64,000 bases of DNA from Saprospirales bacterium (GCA_016711605.1 JADJSS010000004.1:124001-188000), one strand, 5' to 3'; shown: positions 26,489 to 36,460, counted from the first letter of the stretch. The notes: generated from the letters alone by a model not told the origin. Program-made: numbers and translations.

Positions 26489-29400
26489 TTATTGTTTTAT
26501 AATTTTTTCAGTTCTTAATATTAAGGATGTTTCATTGTCAAAAATATTCAGATAATAAACTCCTTTTGGTAAATGTATTAACTCATTTAATTCAATAGTT
26601 GTTTTATTAGATGGAATTGTTATGGTTTTAGTAAATGCAATTTTTCCATTATTATCGAATAAAACTAGCTTGCTATTTTTAGATTCAGAGAAATTAAATT
26701 CAATAGTGATAACTTCTTTAAATGGATTTGGATAAATTTTTATTTCATTTGTTTTGAATGCGTTTATTGAAATCACAACAATAGGTGAGTAGCTGAAAGT
26801 GCCATCAAAATCTACTATTTTCAATCGGTAATAATATTTTTGGTTACTTACATCTATTTCGTTGTCTATAAAATTATAATCTATTTTTTGATTACTATAT
26901 CCTGTAGCATTTTCAGTTCCAATGGTATAAAAACCCATTCCATTTGTACTTCGTTCAATAATAAATTCTTTAGTGTTTTGTTCTGATAAAGTTGTCCAAT
27001 TTAATGCAATAGTATTATCCATCAGTTTTCCATTAAATGAAATTAATTCAACTGGTAATACTGTTGTTCTTTTTATTCCATCTGAAATGGCTACTACTGA
27101 AAATAAACCTGCACCGTTTCTTGCTCGAACTGTAATATAATATGTTGTGTCTTGTAATAGTGATAAACTTGAAGCAATAAATGAATTGGATAGACCAATA
27201 TTTGTCCAGCTTACAACATTACTATCGCCAGATTGAGTTCCTATTGCATATTCGTAATAAGCAATATTAGAATTTATATCTGTTGATACTAACCAATTTC
27301 CTAATAATGTGGTTGTACTTAGAGTTTCATCTTCATCTGCACCAACACCATCATTTATAATAGCGATTGCATTTGGTTTCGTAGTATCAATATTAATTTC
27401 TTTTTCAATTGGATTTGAAAAACGATTACAAGTGTCTAATAATAATGTTCTGATATTTCCAGCTGCAGTTAATGAATCAGGATTTTCAAATCTTAAATCA
27501 CCATTTATGCCAACATCTACTAACGTCGAAGTGTTTCTGATCTTATACACTCGAATATCATCATAAGCAATTTTGCTATTTCCAGTTCTGCAAGATATTG
27601 CATTGCCTGATGTTAATGGTGATGGATCCGTCCATTGTCCAATATAAATATTGTCTCTAAAAACAGAAATTGTTCCAGTTGATGGATTGTATATTACTTT
27701 GTAATTATACGGTACACCAACCTGAACATCTAATGGTACTTGATATCGAACACTACCAAATATATTAGTAGCATTAGTAGCACCACTCGTTTTGTAAATT
27801 TGCATATTATCCTGATCTGCTCTAAACCAAACAAAATAAGAATTGCCTCTGTTCTGCCACGTTGGATTATCGCACATAAAATGTAAGCCAGCTCTTCGGT
27901 TGCCGCCAACACCATCTAGCACTGCTGTCCATTCGTATAAATATATTTCACTAGATACTTGATTCACCAACGTGTGTATATTTGTGTTGGTAGATATTTC
28001 ATCTGTTTGAATTAATTGTCCAACCGTATTCGACCAAGTACCAAAACCAACTGGTGAATTCCAAGATGGATGAATCACACCTGTATTAAAATTATCTGTA
28101 AAAAAACCTTTGGTTGTATTGCTTCGCCATTCTGTACCGTCAAAATCACTTAAGTTATAAAACGAAAATTTTAAAGGACAACTACAACCAATTGCATCTG
28201 CATATGTTGCAGTAAAATCACTGCTTACCCAATTGTTGTATTGTGGTGCAATGCTAATCGTTGTTGATGGCAAATTGGAACATGTGGAATTAATTAAAAC
28301 GCCATCACTTATGACTGGATTGGAAAATAAACCAGCTCCATTTTTTGCAATTATGGTAACATAATAAGTAGTTCCATTCGTTAAATTTAAACCAGTTAAT
28401 GCAATAAACGTCGAAGTTCCATTGTCTGTTGATGCTACTAATTCGCTTCCACCAATTGTTGTTCCAATGCTATAATAATAATTTACAACACCAGAATTCG
28501 TATCCGAACTTGGTGTCCAATTTGCATAAAAATTGGTAGTTTCGGTAGTAATATCAATATCAGCTGCAATGCCATCATTTACTGTAAATGTATCTTTTGG
28601 AGTCGTAAAGTCTATATTGGTTAAACCAGTTTCCATCGTAGACCATCTATTACAGTTGTCAAGTATAACAGAATTAATTAATACTGCGTCTGTAGTTGGT
28701 TGTACATTTTCAAATTGTACATCATTAGTAGGTGCTGCACCAACGGTTACTATTGGTGATGTTGTTCTTGTTTTACTAACTATAAAATCATCGTAGTACA
28801 CTTCACATTCAGCACTTCTAAAAGAAATGTGTGTGCCACTCGTAAATGGTGTTGCATCTGTATAAGTTGAAACTTGAATATCATCTTTATAAATTGTAAT
28901 TATTCCAGTAGTTGCATCGTATGTTATTTTCACATCAAACCAAGTGTTGGTTGGTATCGTTGTCGCATCATTTGTTAAAGGAGCACTAATTGCATTGGCT
29001 GTACATTTATAAATTTGAACGGTATTGTTATCATCTCTAAAATAAACCATATACGAATTTCCGCGATTGCTTTGTGTAGGATTATCACAAAAGAAATGGA
29101 TGCCTGCGCGTTTATTTGTTCCACTGCCATTTATCTTCATTTTAAAATGATATAGATAGGAAGAATTGGTTTGTGTTAAAGGTGCATAAATATTGGTGTT
29201 CGTTAGTACTTGATCACTTTGAAAAAGTGTATTGGTACTGATATTCCAAGTTCCAGTATTAATTGTCCAATCTGAATGTATGGTAGCTATTGAAAAATCA
29301 TAATAATAAAAACCATTTGCATAATTACTTCTGTATGCTGTTCCATTAAAATTTGCAATGTTGTAAAAACGAGATTTTAATCCAGAAACACAAGTAAATG

Positions 29401-31699
29401 AATCTTTAAATTGTAATGCAAAATTTCCTGTATACCATTCTTGTAAATTTTGAATTTCGGTAATTGGATTGGTTACCGATGCACCACCAGTACAAGTCCA
29501 AGTGGCGTCCCAGCCTTTTTTTATTGTCCAATTACTCGAAGTGAATCTAAAGGTGATTGCGCCACCAGACGATATAATGGTACCAGGTGAAGTTGTTCCA
29601 CTATAAGTTCCAATTAATGGAGATGAAGTAGAAGCACCGTTGTAAATCCGTAAAACATCATTGGTTAATTCTGTTTCAAAGCTGGAAAAATTTATAGTAA
29701 TAGAAGTAGCACCTGCAGGTTTTATTGTGTAAGTCCAATCTTCTCTATTGGTATAGCTACCTAATTTTCCACCAGAATCTCTAAAATCTCCTGTGCAAGT
29801 TGATGCAACATAAGACGCAGTGCCTTGTACTGTATTTCCTGGTCTGTTGGTGTTGAAATAGTTGCCAATCCAACCAGATGAATCTGTTCCACATCTGCTT
29901 CTAATTTCACATTGGTAAATTGAATTCGATTCTAAACCTGTTGCAAAAAAAGAATTAGTTGTACTGGTTTTGTTTGTCCAGGTTGATTCTATAGTTGTTT
30001 TATATCTAATGTTGTACGACGTTGCACCAGCAACTGCATTCCAGGAAATAGTTGCTGTTAATGCTTGTGGTGTGATAATTAAATTGCTTGGTGACTGACA
30101 AGATGGTGCTGCAATATCAGTTGTCCAATTAGCAACCCAACCTGAAAGGTTCGTAGAACAGTCGGATCTAAATTCAAAAAAAATAGCACCAGAATAGGCA
30201 ACTACTGTTCCTGGATTGGTTGAATATTTTCCAATCAATCTGCTGTTATTGTTTGCGCCATCATAAATCAATAAAAAATCATTATTGGTTTCTACATTCC
30301 AAGATGAAAATGTAACTCGAATTGGATTAGTAGTGACAGGATCTATCAAAAATGTAGAATGAGAAGCATCCGTATAATTACCAGCTACACCACCAGCATC
30401 ATAAAAAGTACCATTTAATGCGGTTGAAGTAAATGTTGGAGCTGGAAATGGATTTACCATTCTATACAATCTTTCCCAATCAAAAAATGGACCTGGATCT
30501 ACGTGTGTATTAGATGGATAATGTTGATGTCCTTTTATTTTATAACAGGAATTAGATAAAGGTAATAAGCCATTTACCGGTGGACCATTATACATTTTTA
30601 ATTTTTGAACACTTTCAGCACTAGAAATAAAATTTACTAGATTGGCTACGCTTGCATATTGCGCATTGGTAAACCAAGCCAATCCATCTTCAGCATACGC
30701 TTCTTGTTCAATACCAACTGCAAATGAATTGGAATTTCCTACATGAAATGCGCGTCTTCTATGGCAAACCATTTGCGTAATTTGTCCATCATAAGAACGA
30801 ATACAATATTGTGCAGAAACACTTGCTGAAGTGTTTTTAAACCAACTGATAGAACCAGCATAAGAACCTTGCATAGTATGTATCGCAACCATATCTGGTG
30901 TAATTGCCACACTATAGTTTGTGGATGCAGCTGGATCCCAAATGGCAGTTGGATATTCTGCTGGTCCAGTAGGCATTACACATGGACCCATTAATTGTGC
31001 ATCATCATTTGCATGATAAATATAACCTTTGTTGGTAGATATTTGATTGGTGTTTAAATCAACTTGTGTGGCACTTAAAACTTGGTAATTTTCTTCACCA
31101 AAAATTGCAACCAAATCAAAATTAAATTTTTGTGTATGATAAAATGATTGAAATTCTTTGTTATTTAAAAAGGATAAAATGCCATAAAGTTGTATATCTC
31201 TTACATATACATCATCGTTATTATTAGATGGTAATTCTGATAATTTTTCTAACGTTTGTATGTAACTATTTTTTGTAGAATTGCTGTTAAATTGGTTTAG
31301 TTGCAATAGAGTAGAATATGCTTTTGCAAATGCTAAAATATTTATTCTAGGATTTTCTTTGATTTGTTTTTTTGAATAACCAGATAAATTTGAAACAGTT
31401 TCTAAGTTGTTTTTAAATACGTTTTTCCCATTTTCAATCAAACCCATTACACCAAAATAAAAAGGCATTTGCGAGCAACTTTCCGTAGTGTTGTTTTTTG
31501 TATTATGATGAATTCTGGTATTGTGATAAGCAAATGCTTCTAAATAACCACGTGGAATTTCTGGATAGGTTTGATAGGCTTCTTCAAAAAAAACAGCATA
31601 ATCATTTCTTAAAAATAAATTTCCTTTACTATCAAAACTTTGAGCATTTAATAAAGAAATAAGAAATATAAAAATAATGAAATGTAAATTTTTAATCAT
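26489..31699 (-). CDS. Giant T9SS N-acetylmuramoyl-L-alanine amidase with duplicated LamG-like modules
   Basis: 1,736-residue secreted protein. Signal peptide (FLISLLNAQ) is followed by a 200-residue region and an amidase_2-type domain: IHTMQGSY, the GHQHYP segment and HVDPGPFFDW supply the usual His zinc ligands and Lys-like site of peptidoglycan amidases; AFHVGNSNSFAVGIEQE fits the second strand set. Then come CUB-like domains (AGNYTDASHSTFLI, LGSYTNREDWTYTI), an Fn3 domain, two near-copy LamG-like modules (FYNIANFNGTAYRSN and FYNLSDFDGTEWRSN, each with RAGxHFxCDNP and GNSY(M/F)V) linked by Fn3 domains, and a T9SS type A tail (IKIYPNPFKEVITI). Likely targets muropeptides or rival cell walls; that is inference. 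Confidence 0.9.
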   Translation of the reverse strand: MIKNLHFIIFIFLISLLNAQSFDSKGNLFLRNDYAVFFEEAYQTYPEIPRGYLEAFAYHNTRIHHNTKNNTTESCSQMPFYFGVMGLIENGKNVFKNNLETVSNLSGYSKKQIKENPRINILAFAKAYSTLLQLNQFNSNSTKNSYIQTLEKLSELPSNNNDDVYVRDIQLYGILSFLNNKEFQSFYHTQKFNFDLVAIFGEENYQVLSATQVDLNTNQISTNKGYIYHANDDAQLMGPCVMPTGPAEYPTAIWDPAASTNYSVAITPDMVAIHTMQGSYAGSISWFKNTSASVSAQYCIRSYDGQITQMVCHRRRAFHVGNSNSFAVGIEQEAYAEDGLAWFTNAQYASVANLVNFISSAESVQKLKMYNGPPVNGLLPLSNSCYKIKGHQHYPSNTHVDPGPFFDWERLYRMVNPFPAPTFTSTALNGTFYDAGGVAGNYTDASHSTFLIDPVTTNPIRVTFSSWNVETNNDFLLIYDGANNNSRLIGKYSTNPGTVVAYSGAIFFEFRSDCSTNLSGWVANWTTDIAAPSCQSPSNLIITPQALTATISWNAVAGATSYNIRYKTTIESTWTNKTSTTNSFFATGLESNSIYQCEIRSRCGTDSSGWIGNYFNTNRPGNTVQGTASYVASTCTGDFRDSGGKLGSYTNREDWTYTIKPAGATSITINFSSFETELTNDVLRIYNGASTSSPLIGTYSGTTSPGTIISSGGAITFRFTSSNWTIKKGWDATWTCTGGASVTNPITEIQNLQEWYTGNFALQFKDSFTCVSGLKSRFYNIANFNGTAYRSNYANGFYYYDFSIATIHSDWTINTGTWNISTNTLFQSDQVLTNTNIYAPLTQTNSSYLYHFKMKINGSGTNKRAGIHFFCDNPTQSNRGNSYMVYFRDDNNTVQIYKCTANAISAPLTNDATTIPTNTWFDVKITYDATTGIITIYKDDIQVSTYTDATPFTSGTHISFRSAECEVYYDDFIVSKTRTTSPIVTVGAAPTNDVQFENVQPTTDAVLINSVILDNCNRWSTMETGLTNIDFTTPKDTFTVNDGIAADIDITTETTNFYANWTPSSDTNSGVVNYYYSIGTTIGGSELVASTDNGTSTFIALTGLNLTNGTTYYVTIIAKNGAGLFSNPVISDGVLINSTCSNLPSTTISIAPQYNNWVSSDFTATYADAIGCSCPLKFSFYNLSDFDGTEWRSNTTKGFFTDNFNTGVIHPSWNSPVGFGTWSNTVGQLIQTDEISTNTNIHTLVNQVSSEIYLYEWTAVLDGVGGNRRAGLHFMCDNPTWQNRGNSYFVWFRADQDNMQIYKTSGATNATNIFGSVRYQVPLDVQVGVPYNYKVIYNPSTGTISVFRDNIYIGQWTDPSPLTSGNAISCRTGNSKIAYDDIRVYKIRNTSTLVDVGINGDLRFENPDSLTAAGNIRTLLLDTCNRFSNPIEKEINIDTTKPNAIAIINDGVGADEDETLSTTTLLGNWLVSTDINSNIAYYEYAIGTQSGDSNVVSWTNIGLSNSFIASSLSLLQDTTYYITVRARNGAGLFSVVAISDGIKRTTVLPVELISFNGKLMDNTIALNWTTLSEQNTKEFIIERSTNGMGFYTIGTENATGYSNQKIDYNFIDNEIDVSNQKYYYRLKIVDFDGTFSYSPIVVISINAFKTNEIKIYPNPFKEVITIEFNFSESKNSKLVLFDNNGKIAFTKTITIPSNKTTIELNELIHLPKGVYYLNIFDNETSLILRTEKIIKQ

Positions 31700-31769
31700 T
31701 CATGTTGTTTACAATATAAATTTACACATTATATTTTTAATTAGCACAAATTCTATTCAATTTTTATTC

Positions 31770-31777
31770 TATTTTTG
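31770..31777 (+). promoter_or_regulatory. recQ: -7 box (TATTTTTG) deciding the recQ start
   Basis: TATTTTTG matches TAnnTTTG and is followed by GATG then ATG at 31782, a 4-nt gap. A transcript from here would start at the recQ start codon, so upstream in-frame codons from 31677 are unlikely to be translated. Confidence 0.5.
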
Positions 31778-31781
31778 GATG

Positions 31782-33689
31782 ATGTTAACAGCGAATGATA
31801 CATTATCACACTATTTTGGTTACGAGACTTTTCGTGAACCACAAGCTGCTATAATTCAGTCTGTTTTGGATGGAAAAGATACGATGGCATTATTACCAAC
31901 TGGTGGTGGAAAATCTCTTTGTTTTCAAATTCCAGCATTAATGCAAGATGGAATTTGCATAGTAGTTTCGCCATTAATTGCCTTGATGAAAGATCAGGTT
32001 TTTCAACTTAAAAAAAGAGGCATAAAAGCTGCAGCTATTTTTTCTGGACTTTCATATCATGAAATTGATATAGTGTTAGATAATTGCCAATTTGGATATT
32101 ATAAGTTTTTATACATTTCTCCAGAAAGATTGAAAACTGATATTTTTATCGAGCGTTTTAAAAGAATGAACGTCAATTTAATTGCGGTTGATGAAGCACA
32201 TTGCATATCACAATGGGGTTTTGATTTTCGTCCTCCGTATTTGGAAATAGCAGAAATAAGAAAACATCATCCAAAAATTCCTGTGTTGGCATTAACGGCT
32301 TCTGCAACTGCGCGTGTGCAAAATGACATCATTCAAAAACTGGAATTTAAAAAAGACTATACCGTTTTTAAAAAGTCATTTTTACGCGAAAATTTAAGTT
32401 TTGTTGTACGAAAAGAAGAAGCAAAGTATCCGAAATTAGTAAACATTATTTCTACCATAAAAGGAAGTGGAATTGTGTATGTTAGAAGCAGAAATAAAAC
32501 AAAAGATGTTGCAGAATATCTTCTAAAAAATAACATCAAAGCAGATTTTTATCATGCTGGTTTAAAGCATGACGAACGTAATAAAAAACAAGATAACTGG
32601 ATAAAAAATAAAACACAAGTTGTTGTTTGTACCAATGCATTTGGAATGGGTATTGATAAATCCGACGTTCGATTTGTTGTTCATTTAGATATTCCAGAAA
32701 GTATGGAAGCATATTATCAGGAAGCTGGAAGAGCTGGCCGTGATGGCAATTTATCATACGCAGCGTTGTTGTTTAATCAAAATGATATTGATACGCTAGA
32801 ACAAAAAAAACATCAAAAATTTCCTTCTGTTGAGAATATAAAAAAAGTGTACAATGCTATTTGCAATCATTTTAAAATTGCGGTTGGAAGCGGAAAAATG
32901 ACCACACGTGATTTTGATATTTATTCTTTTTCTAAGTTGTTTAATGTAGAAATTACACTGACTTATAACTGCTTAAAAATTTTAGAACAAGAAAATTACA
33001 TGCAACTCAGTGATAGTATCTACATGCCTTCTCGCGTGGTGTTTCGCGTTGATAAACATGATTTATATAAATTTCAAGTGGCAAATGCTTCCTATGATTT
33101 TATAATAAAAGCATTGTTGAGAAATTATGGTGGAATTGTAGATCACTATGCTAAAATTAATGAACAACAATTAGCTACGCAATTAAAAATTACAGTTGCC
33201 GATGTGATTGCGCAACTAAAATTTCTTCAAAAAAATAAATTGCTTACCTATATTTCAGCCAACGAAGAGCCAACAATTACTTTGTTAGAAGAGCGTTTGC
33301 ACGAAGATTATTTACGCATCAATACGCAATATATCAATGAGCGTAAAAGCATATATTTTGATCAATTAAAAACGATGTTGTATTATACCGAACAATCTAA
33401 AACTTGCAGACAAGCCATAATTTGTTCGTACTTTGGAGAAGAAAATGAAATAAAATGCAATCGTTGTGATGTTTGTTTAGAAGAAAATAAAATGCTGCAT
33501 CATACTCTAGATTTTAAAAATGCAAAAGATTTTATTTTAAAAAATACCGAAGAAAACTGGATACCAATGGAAAATTTGTTGCCTAAAAATGCACATTTTG
33601 AAAATCAATTGTATAAAGAAGTGATTCGTTTTTTATTAGATGAAAAATTGTTACTTGTAAACAATAAAAATGAACTAAAAAGTGTCTAA
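31782..33689 (+). CDS. recQ: ATP-dependent DNA helicase RecQ
   Basis: 3'-5' DNA helicase of recombination and stalled-fork repair. The N-terminal helicase domain has LLPTGGGKSLCFQIP (Walker A), VDEAHCISQWGFDFRP (motif II with the RecQ aromatic-rich loop), LTASAT, GMGIDKSDVRFVVH and QEAGRAGRDG (motif VI). The RQC zinc site is CRQAIICSYFG...CNRCDVC. Past this a short tail replaces a full HRDC domain. The frame opens at 31677, but those residues are unrelated and overlap the amidase gene promoter area; start at 31782 gives MLTANDTLSHYFGYETFR, the usual RecQ N-terminus. It overlaps the following glycosyltransferase by 8 bp. Confidence 0.95.
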   Translation: MLTANDTLSHYFGYETFREPQAAIIQSVLDGKDTMALLPTGGGKSLCFQIPALMQDGICIVVSPLIALMKDQVFQLKKRGIKAAAIFSGLSYHEIDIVLDNCQFGYYKFLYISPERLKTDIFIERFKRMNVNLIAVDEAHCISQWGFDFRPPYLEIAEIRKHHPKIPVLALTASATARVQNDIIQKLEFKKDYTVFKKSFLRENLSFVVRKEEAKYPKLVNIISTIKGSGIVYVRSRNKTKDVAEYLLKNNIKADFYHAGLKHDERNKKQDNWIKNKTQVVVCTNAFGMGIDKSDVRFVVHLDIPESMEAYYQEAGRAGRDGNLSYAALLFNQNDIDTLEQKKHQKFPSVENIKKVYNAICNHFKIAVGSGKMTTRDFDIYSFSKLFNVEITLTYNCLKILEQENYMQLSDSIYMPSRVVFRVDKHDLYKFQVANASYDFIIKALLRNYGGIVDHYAKINEQQLATQLKITVADVIAQLKFLQKNKLLTYISANEEPTITLLEERLHEDYLRINTQYINERKSIYFDQLKTMLYYTEQSKTCRQAIICSYFGEENEIKCNRCDVCLEENKMLHHTLDFKNAKDFILKNTEENWIPMENLLPKNAHFENQLYKEVIRFLLDEKLLLVNNKNELKSV

Positions 33690-34785
33690 AAAAATAATAT
33701 TTTGTGTTACAAATGATTTGGTTTTCGATCAACGTATGCAGCGTATTTGTACTACGTTAGCAAACAATAATTTTCATACAGAATTGGTTGGACGCATTTT
33801 AGGAAACTCAAAACCAGTGGCAACCTTTCCTTTCTTACAAACCAGATTAACATGCTTTTTCAATAAAGGATTTTTGTTTTATGCAGAATATAATATTCGC
33901 CTGTTTTTTTATTTATTATTTGCAGATGTCGATATTATTTGTGGTTGTGATTTAGATACTTTGCCAGCAGCAGTTTTAGCAGCCAAACTAAAACGCAAAA
34001 AAGTAGTGTATGATGCACATGAATATTTTCCTGAATCGCCTGAATTAATTGGCAAACCAATGAAACAATCTGTTTGGTATTTCATAGAAAAAGTATTAGT
34101 TAAACGAACAGATACACTTTATACTGTAACCAACTCTATCGCACAAATTTTTAATAGAAAATATAAGGTAGATTGCAATGTTATAAGAAATCTTCCAATA
34201 AAAAAAATAACTCACAACTCACAATTCACAACTCACAACTATCTTCTATATCAAGGTGCCGTAAATATTGGTCGAGGTTTAAATGAAATGTTATTAGTGA
34301 TGTTGAAAATTGAAAATGCAACATTTTATATTGCAGGCGATGGCGATGAAATGGAACATATAAAATATAGTATTAAAGAATTGAATTTAGAAAATAAAGT
34401 TAAACTATTGGGTAAAAAAACACCTGATGAATTAAAGGAAATTACACAACGTGCTTATATTGGCGTTAATCTTTTAGAAAACAGAGGTTTGAGTTATTAC
34501 TATTCTTTAGGTAATAAAACCTTTGATTACATACAAGCTGGTATTCCACAAATTCTAATTGGTTTTCCAGAATATATTGCGTTGAATAAAAAATATAATA
34601 TTGGAATTGTAGTAGAAGAGTTGACAATTGAAAATATTGAAACGGCTATTAATAATTTAATTCAAGATAAAAATTTGTATAACGAATTGCAACAAAATTG
34701 TTTGAAAGCACGTGAAGAATTATGCTGGGAAAATGAAGAAATATTATTGATTAAAATTTACGAACGATTAATGATTAAAAATTGA
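33682..34785 (+). CDS. Glycosyltransferase, GT-B fold, family 4-like
   Basis: Transfers a sugar from a nucleotide donor to a glycan or lipid acceptor. The N-terminal Rossmann half has CVTNDLVFDQRMQRI and KKVVYDAHEYFPES; the C-terminal donor-binding half has GAVNIGRGLNEM, ATFYIAGDGDEME and the E-rich region NLLENRGLSYYYSLGNKTFDYIQAG, where the expected E-x7-E type motif lies. Start is GTG at 33682, overlapping recQ by 8 bp. A run of four 7-bp repeats at 34209-34236 lies in the coding sequence, encoding a THNSQFTTHN insertion just before the C-terminal domain, where length variation would be tolerated. It is followed directly by a second glycosyltransferase. Confidence 0.9.
   Translation: MSKKIIFCVTNDLVFDQRMQRICTTLANNNFHTELVGRILGNSKPVATFPFLQTRLTCFFNKGFLFYAEYNIRLFFYLLFADVDIICGCDLDTLPAAVLAAKLKRKKVVYDAHEYFPESPELIGKPMKQSVWYFIEKVLVKRTDTLYTVTNSIAQIFNRKYKVDCNVIRNLPIKKITHNSQFTTHNYLLYQGAVNIGRGLNEMLLVMLKIENATFYIAGDGDEMEHIKYSIKELNLENKVKLLGKKTPDELKEITQRAYIGVNLLENRGLSYYYSLGNKTFDYIQAGIPQILIGFPEYIALNKKYNIGIVVEELTIENIETAINNLIQDKNLYNELQQNCLKAREELCWENEEILLIKIYERLMIKN
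34209..34236. repeat. Four 7-bp tandem repeats inside a glycosyltransferase gene
   Basis: Units AACTCAC, AACTCAC, AATTCAC and AACTCAC are exactly phased, with a fifth partial unit. Three units equal 21 bp, so the frame is kept only when copy number changes by three. The repeat codes for a linker between the two GT-B lobes. Confidence 0.8.
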
Positions 34786-34787
34786 TA

Positions 34788-35927
34788 ATGCAATCTCAAA
34801 TCTCAAATCTCAAATCTGAATTTCTGAACATCATTTGCTTCGATGTGCCATTTCCTGCTGATTATGGTGGTGCAATGGAAGAGTTTTATAAACTTAAATC
34901 GTTGCATGATTTAGGTGTAAAAATTTATTTGCATTGCTTTGTTTATGGTGATAGAAAACCACAAATAGCGTTAGAAAAATTTTGCGAAAAAGTATTTTAT
35001 TATGAAAGAAAAAAATCCATCATTGATATTTTTTCATCGATTCCATTTATTGTAAAGTCAAGAGAAAATAATGAGTTGCTGCAAAATTTATTGAGCAATG
35101 ATTTTCCAATTTTATTTGATGGAACACACAGCATTTTTTATTTAAATCATCCTGAATTAGCTAATAGAAAGAAGGTAGTTCGTTTGCATAATATTGAATG
35201 GATTTATTACAGCATTTTATCAAATTCATCTTATACACTGAAAGAAAAGATATTTTATTTTTTAGAATCCAGAAAATTAAGGAAATACGACGCAACGCTA
35301 ATAAATGCTGATGGTTTGTCATGTTTGTCGCAATCAGATTTTGATTATTATAAAGATAAATTTCCAACTAAAAATATTTCGTTAGAACATGTCTTTCATG
35401 AAAATACAACTATAAAATGCAAACCAGGCAAAGGTGATTATTTACTCTATCACGGTAATTTATCGGTGTTAGATAATTATAAAGCGGTGATTGATTTATT
35501 GAATAATGAATTGAAAAATTGTACGCATAAAATTATTATTGCAGGCAAAAATCCAACGGAAACATTGATTGATTTTGTAAAAACTAAACCGAATATTCAA
35601 CTCATTCCAAATCCAACTAATGACAAATTAGATGCGTTAATGATGAACGCTCAAATTTGTTTAGCGATAGCCAATAATCCATCAGGTATTAAATTGAAAT
35701 TGATAAATTCTATGTATCGTGGTCGATTTATTTTTAGCAATGAAGCAGCATTTGTTGGAAGTGGTTTGGATGATTGCGTTATTAATATGAATGATTTTAG
35801 CGATGCACTTTTGGATGAATATATGCAAAAAGATTTTACACAAGAAGAAATCGACAAACGTACTTTTATCTTGAATGATAAATACAACAATTTAAAAAAT
35901 GCTGCTCAACTCTTACAGCAACTTTAG
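34788..35927 (+). CDS. Glycosyltransferase, GT-B fold (second of pair)
   Basis: Another GT-B enzyme, about 379 aa from ATG 34788. After the repeat-encoded N-terminus comes FLNIICFDVPFPADYGGAMEE, a typical first strand and loop; KKVVRLHNIEW is the acceptor-domain motif. The donor domain has LLYHGNLSVLDNYKAV, HKIIIAGKNP and IQLIPNPTNDKLD. The first 11 residues (MQSQISNLKSE) are coded by the 7-bp repeats at 34792-34819, so the native start region may have been extended. The gene starts 2 bp after the preceding glycosyltransferase, and its stop codon lies within the second 48-bp palindrome. The pair may act in exopolysaccharide or LPS assembly; no other glycan genes are near. Confidence 0.85.
   Translation: MQSQISNLKSEFLNIICFDVPFPADYGGAMEEFYKLKSLHDLGVKIYLHCFVYGDRKPQIALEKFCEKVFYYERKKSIIDIFSSIPFIVKSRENNELLQNLLSNDFPILFDGTHSIFYLNHPELANRKKVVRLHNIEWIYYSILSNSSYTLKEKIFYFLESRKLRKYDATLINADGLSCLSQSDFDYYKDKFPTKNISLEHVFHENTTIKCKPGKGDYLLYHGNLSVLDNYKAVIDLLNNELKNCTHKIIIAGKNPTETLIDFVKTKPNIQLIPNPTNDKLDALMMNAQICLAIANNPSGIKLKLINSMYRGRFIFSNEAAFVGSGLDDCVINMNDFSDALLDEYMQKDFTQEEIDKRTFILNDKYNNLKNAAQLLQQL
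34792..34819. repeat. Four 7-bp tandem repeats at the start of a glycosyltransferase gene
   Basis: Units AATCTCA, AATCTCA, AATCTCA and AATCTGA follow the ATG at 34788 by one base and encode residues 2-11. The unit differs from the AACTCAC repeat 580 bp upstream but has the same 7-bp period. Confidence 0.8.
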
Positions 35928-35967
35928 AAAAGTTTGAATGCTATCGATAAAGAACTTTTCTAAAGTT
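35920..35967. repeat. 48-bp palindromic element, copy 2
   Basis: Ends AACTTTAGAAAAGT and ACTTTTCTAAAGTT are identical to copy 1 at 12204-12251; the centre differs apart from ATCG and a few bases. It covers the stop codon of the glycosyltransferase (35925-35927) and lies between convergent genes, where the hairpin could act as a terminator although it lacks a strong T-run. Confidence 0.8.
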
Positions 35968-35972
35968 AAGTA

Positions 35973-36398
35973 CTACATCCATTTTTCAAATTCACTTCTA
36001 ATGTTTTCTGACCATGGAATTGATTTTCCTGTTGCAGGATTGGTGCCAACAATAATTCCTTCGCCATGCGCGCAAATTTCGTTGTTGCTATTGGTTACTT
36101 TATGATGCACCACTAAACTTGAGTTTCCTATTTTTTTTATAGCAACTGCTATTTCAATATCAGCTGGATGCATGATTTCTTTGGTGTAATTGCATTCTAA
36201 TTTTCCAACTACAATTCTAACGTTTTCATCCAAAAATAATTTCCATAAATTTGTCTTGTTAAAAAACTCTACTCGACCAGTTTCAAAATATCTAAAATAA
36301 ATAACGTTGTTGATATGGTTCCATGCATCCATCTCGCCCCAAAGTACAGCTTGTTTTATTGGAAATGGAAAGATTAAGTTTTGTATATCCTGATTCAT
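35973..36398 (-). CDS. Acyl-CoA thioesterase, hotdog fold (4HBT/YbgC-like)
   Basis: Hydrolyses an acyl-CoA thioester; cytoplasmic. The sequence IKQAVLWGEMDAWNHINNVIYFRYFETGRVEFF matches the 4HBT active-site segment with the Asp-x-x-x-His-(I/V)NN pattern (D24, H28 by count from the start). Length 141 aa is normal for YbgC/FadM-like enzymes. No acyl-carrier or Tol-Pal genes are adjacent, so substrate is unknown. Upstream on the same strand lies secDF's neighbourhood but a terminator at 36412-36437 separates it, so this gene seems to be transcribed alone. Downstream it faces the glycosyltransferase across the 48-bp palindrome. Confidence 0.87.
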   Translation of the reverse strand: MNQDIQNLIFPFPIKQAVLWGEMDAWNHINNVIYFRYFETGRVEFFNKTNLWKLFLDENVRIVVGKLECNYTKEIMHPADIEIAVAIKKIGNSSLVVHHKVTNSNNEICAHGEGIIVGTNPATGKSIPWSENIRSEFEKWM

Positions 36399-36411
36399 GT
36401 TGTAAAATAAA

Positions 36412-36437
36412 AAAGTCCTGCTAAATAACAGGACTTT
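36412..36437 (-). terminator. Terminator downstream of secDF
   Basis: AAAGTCCTG pairs with CAGGACTTT; on the minus strand a TTTTTATTTT tract follows. It lies 24 bp past the end of the secDF gene. Confidence 0.85.
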
Positions 36438-36460
36438 ATAGTTGAATTAAAAATTAAGTT

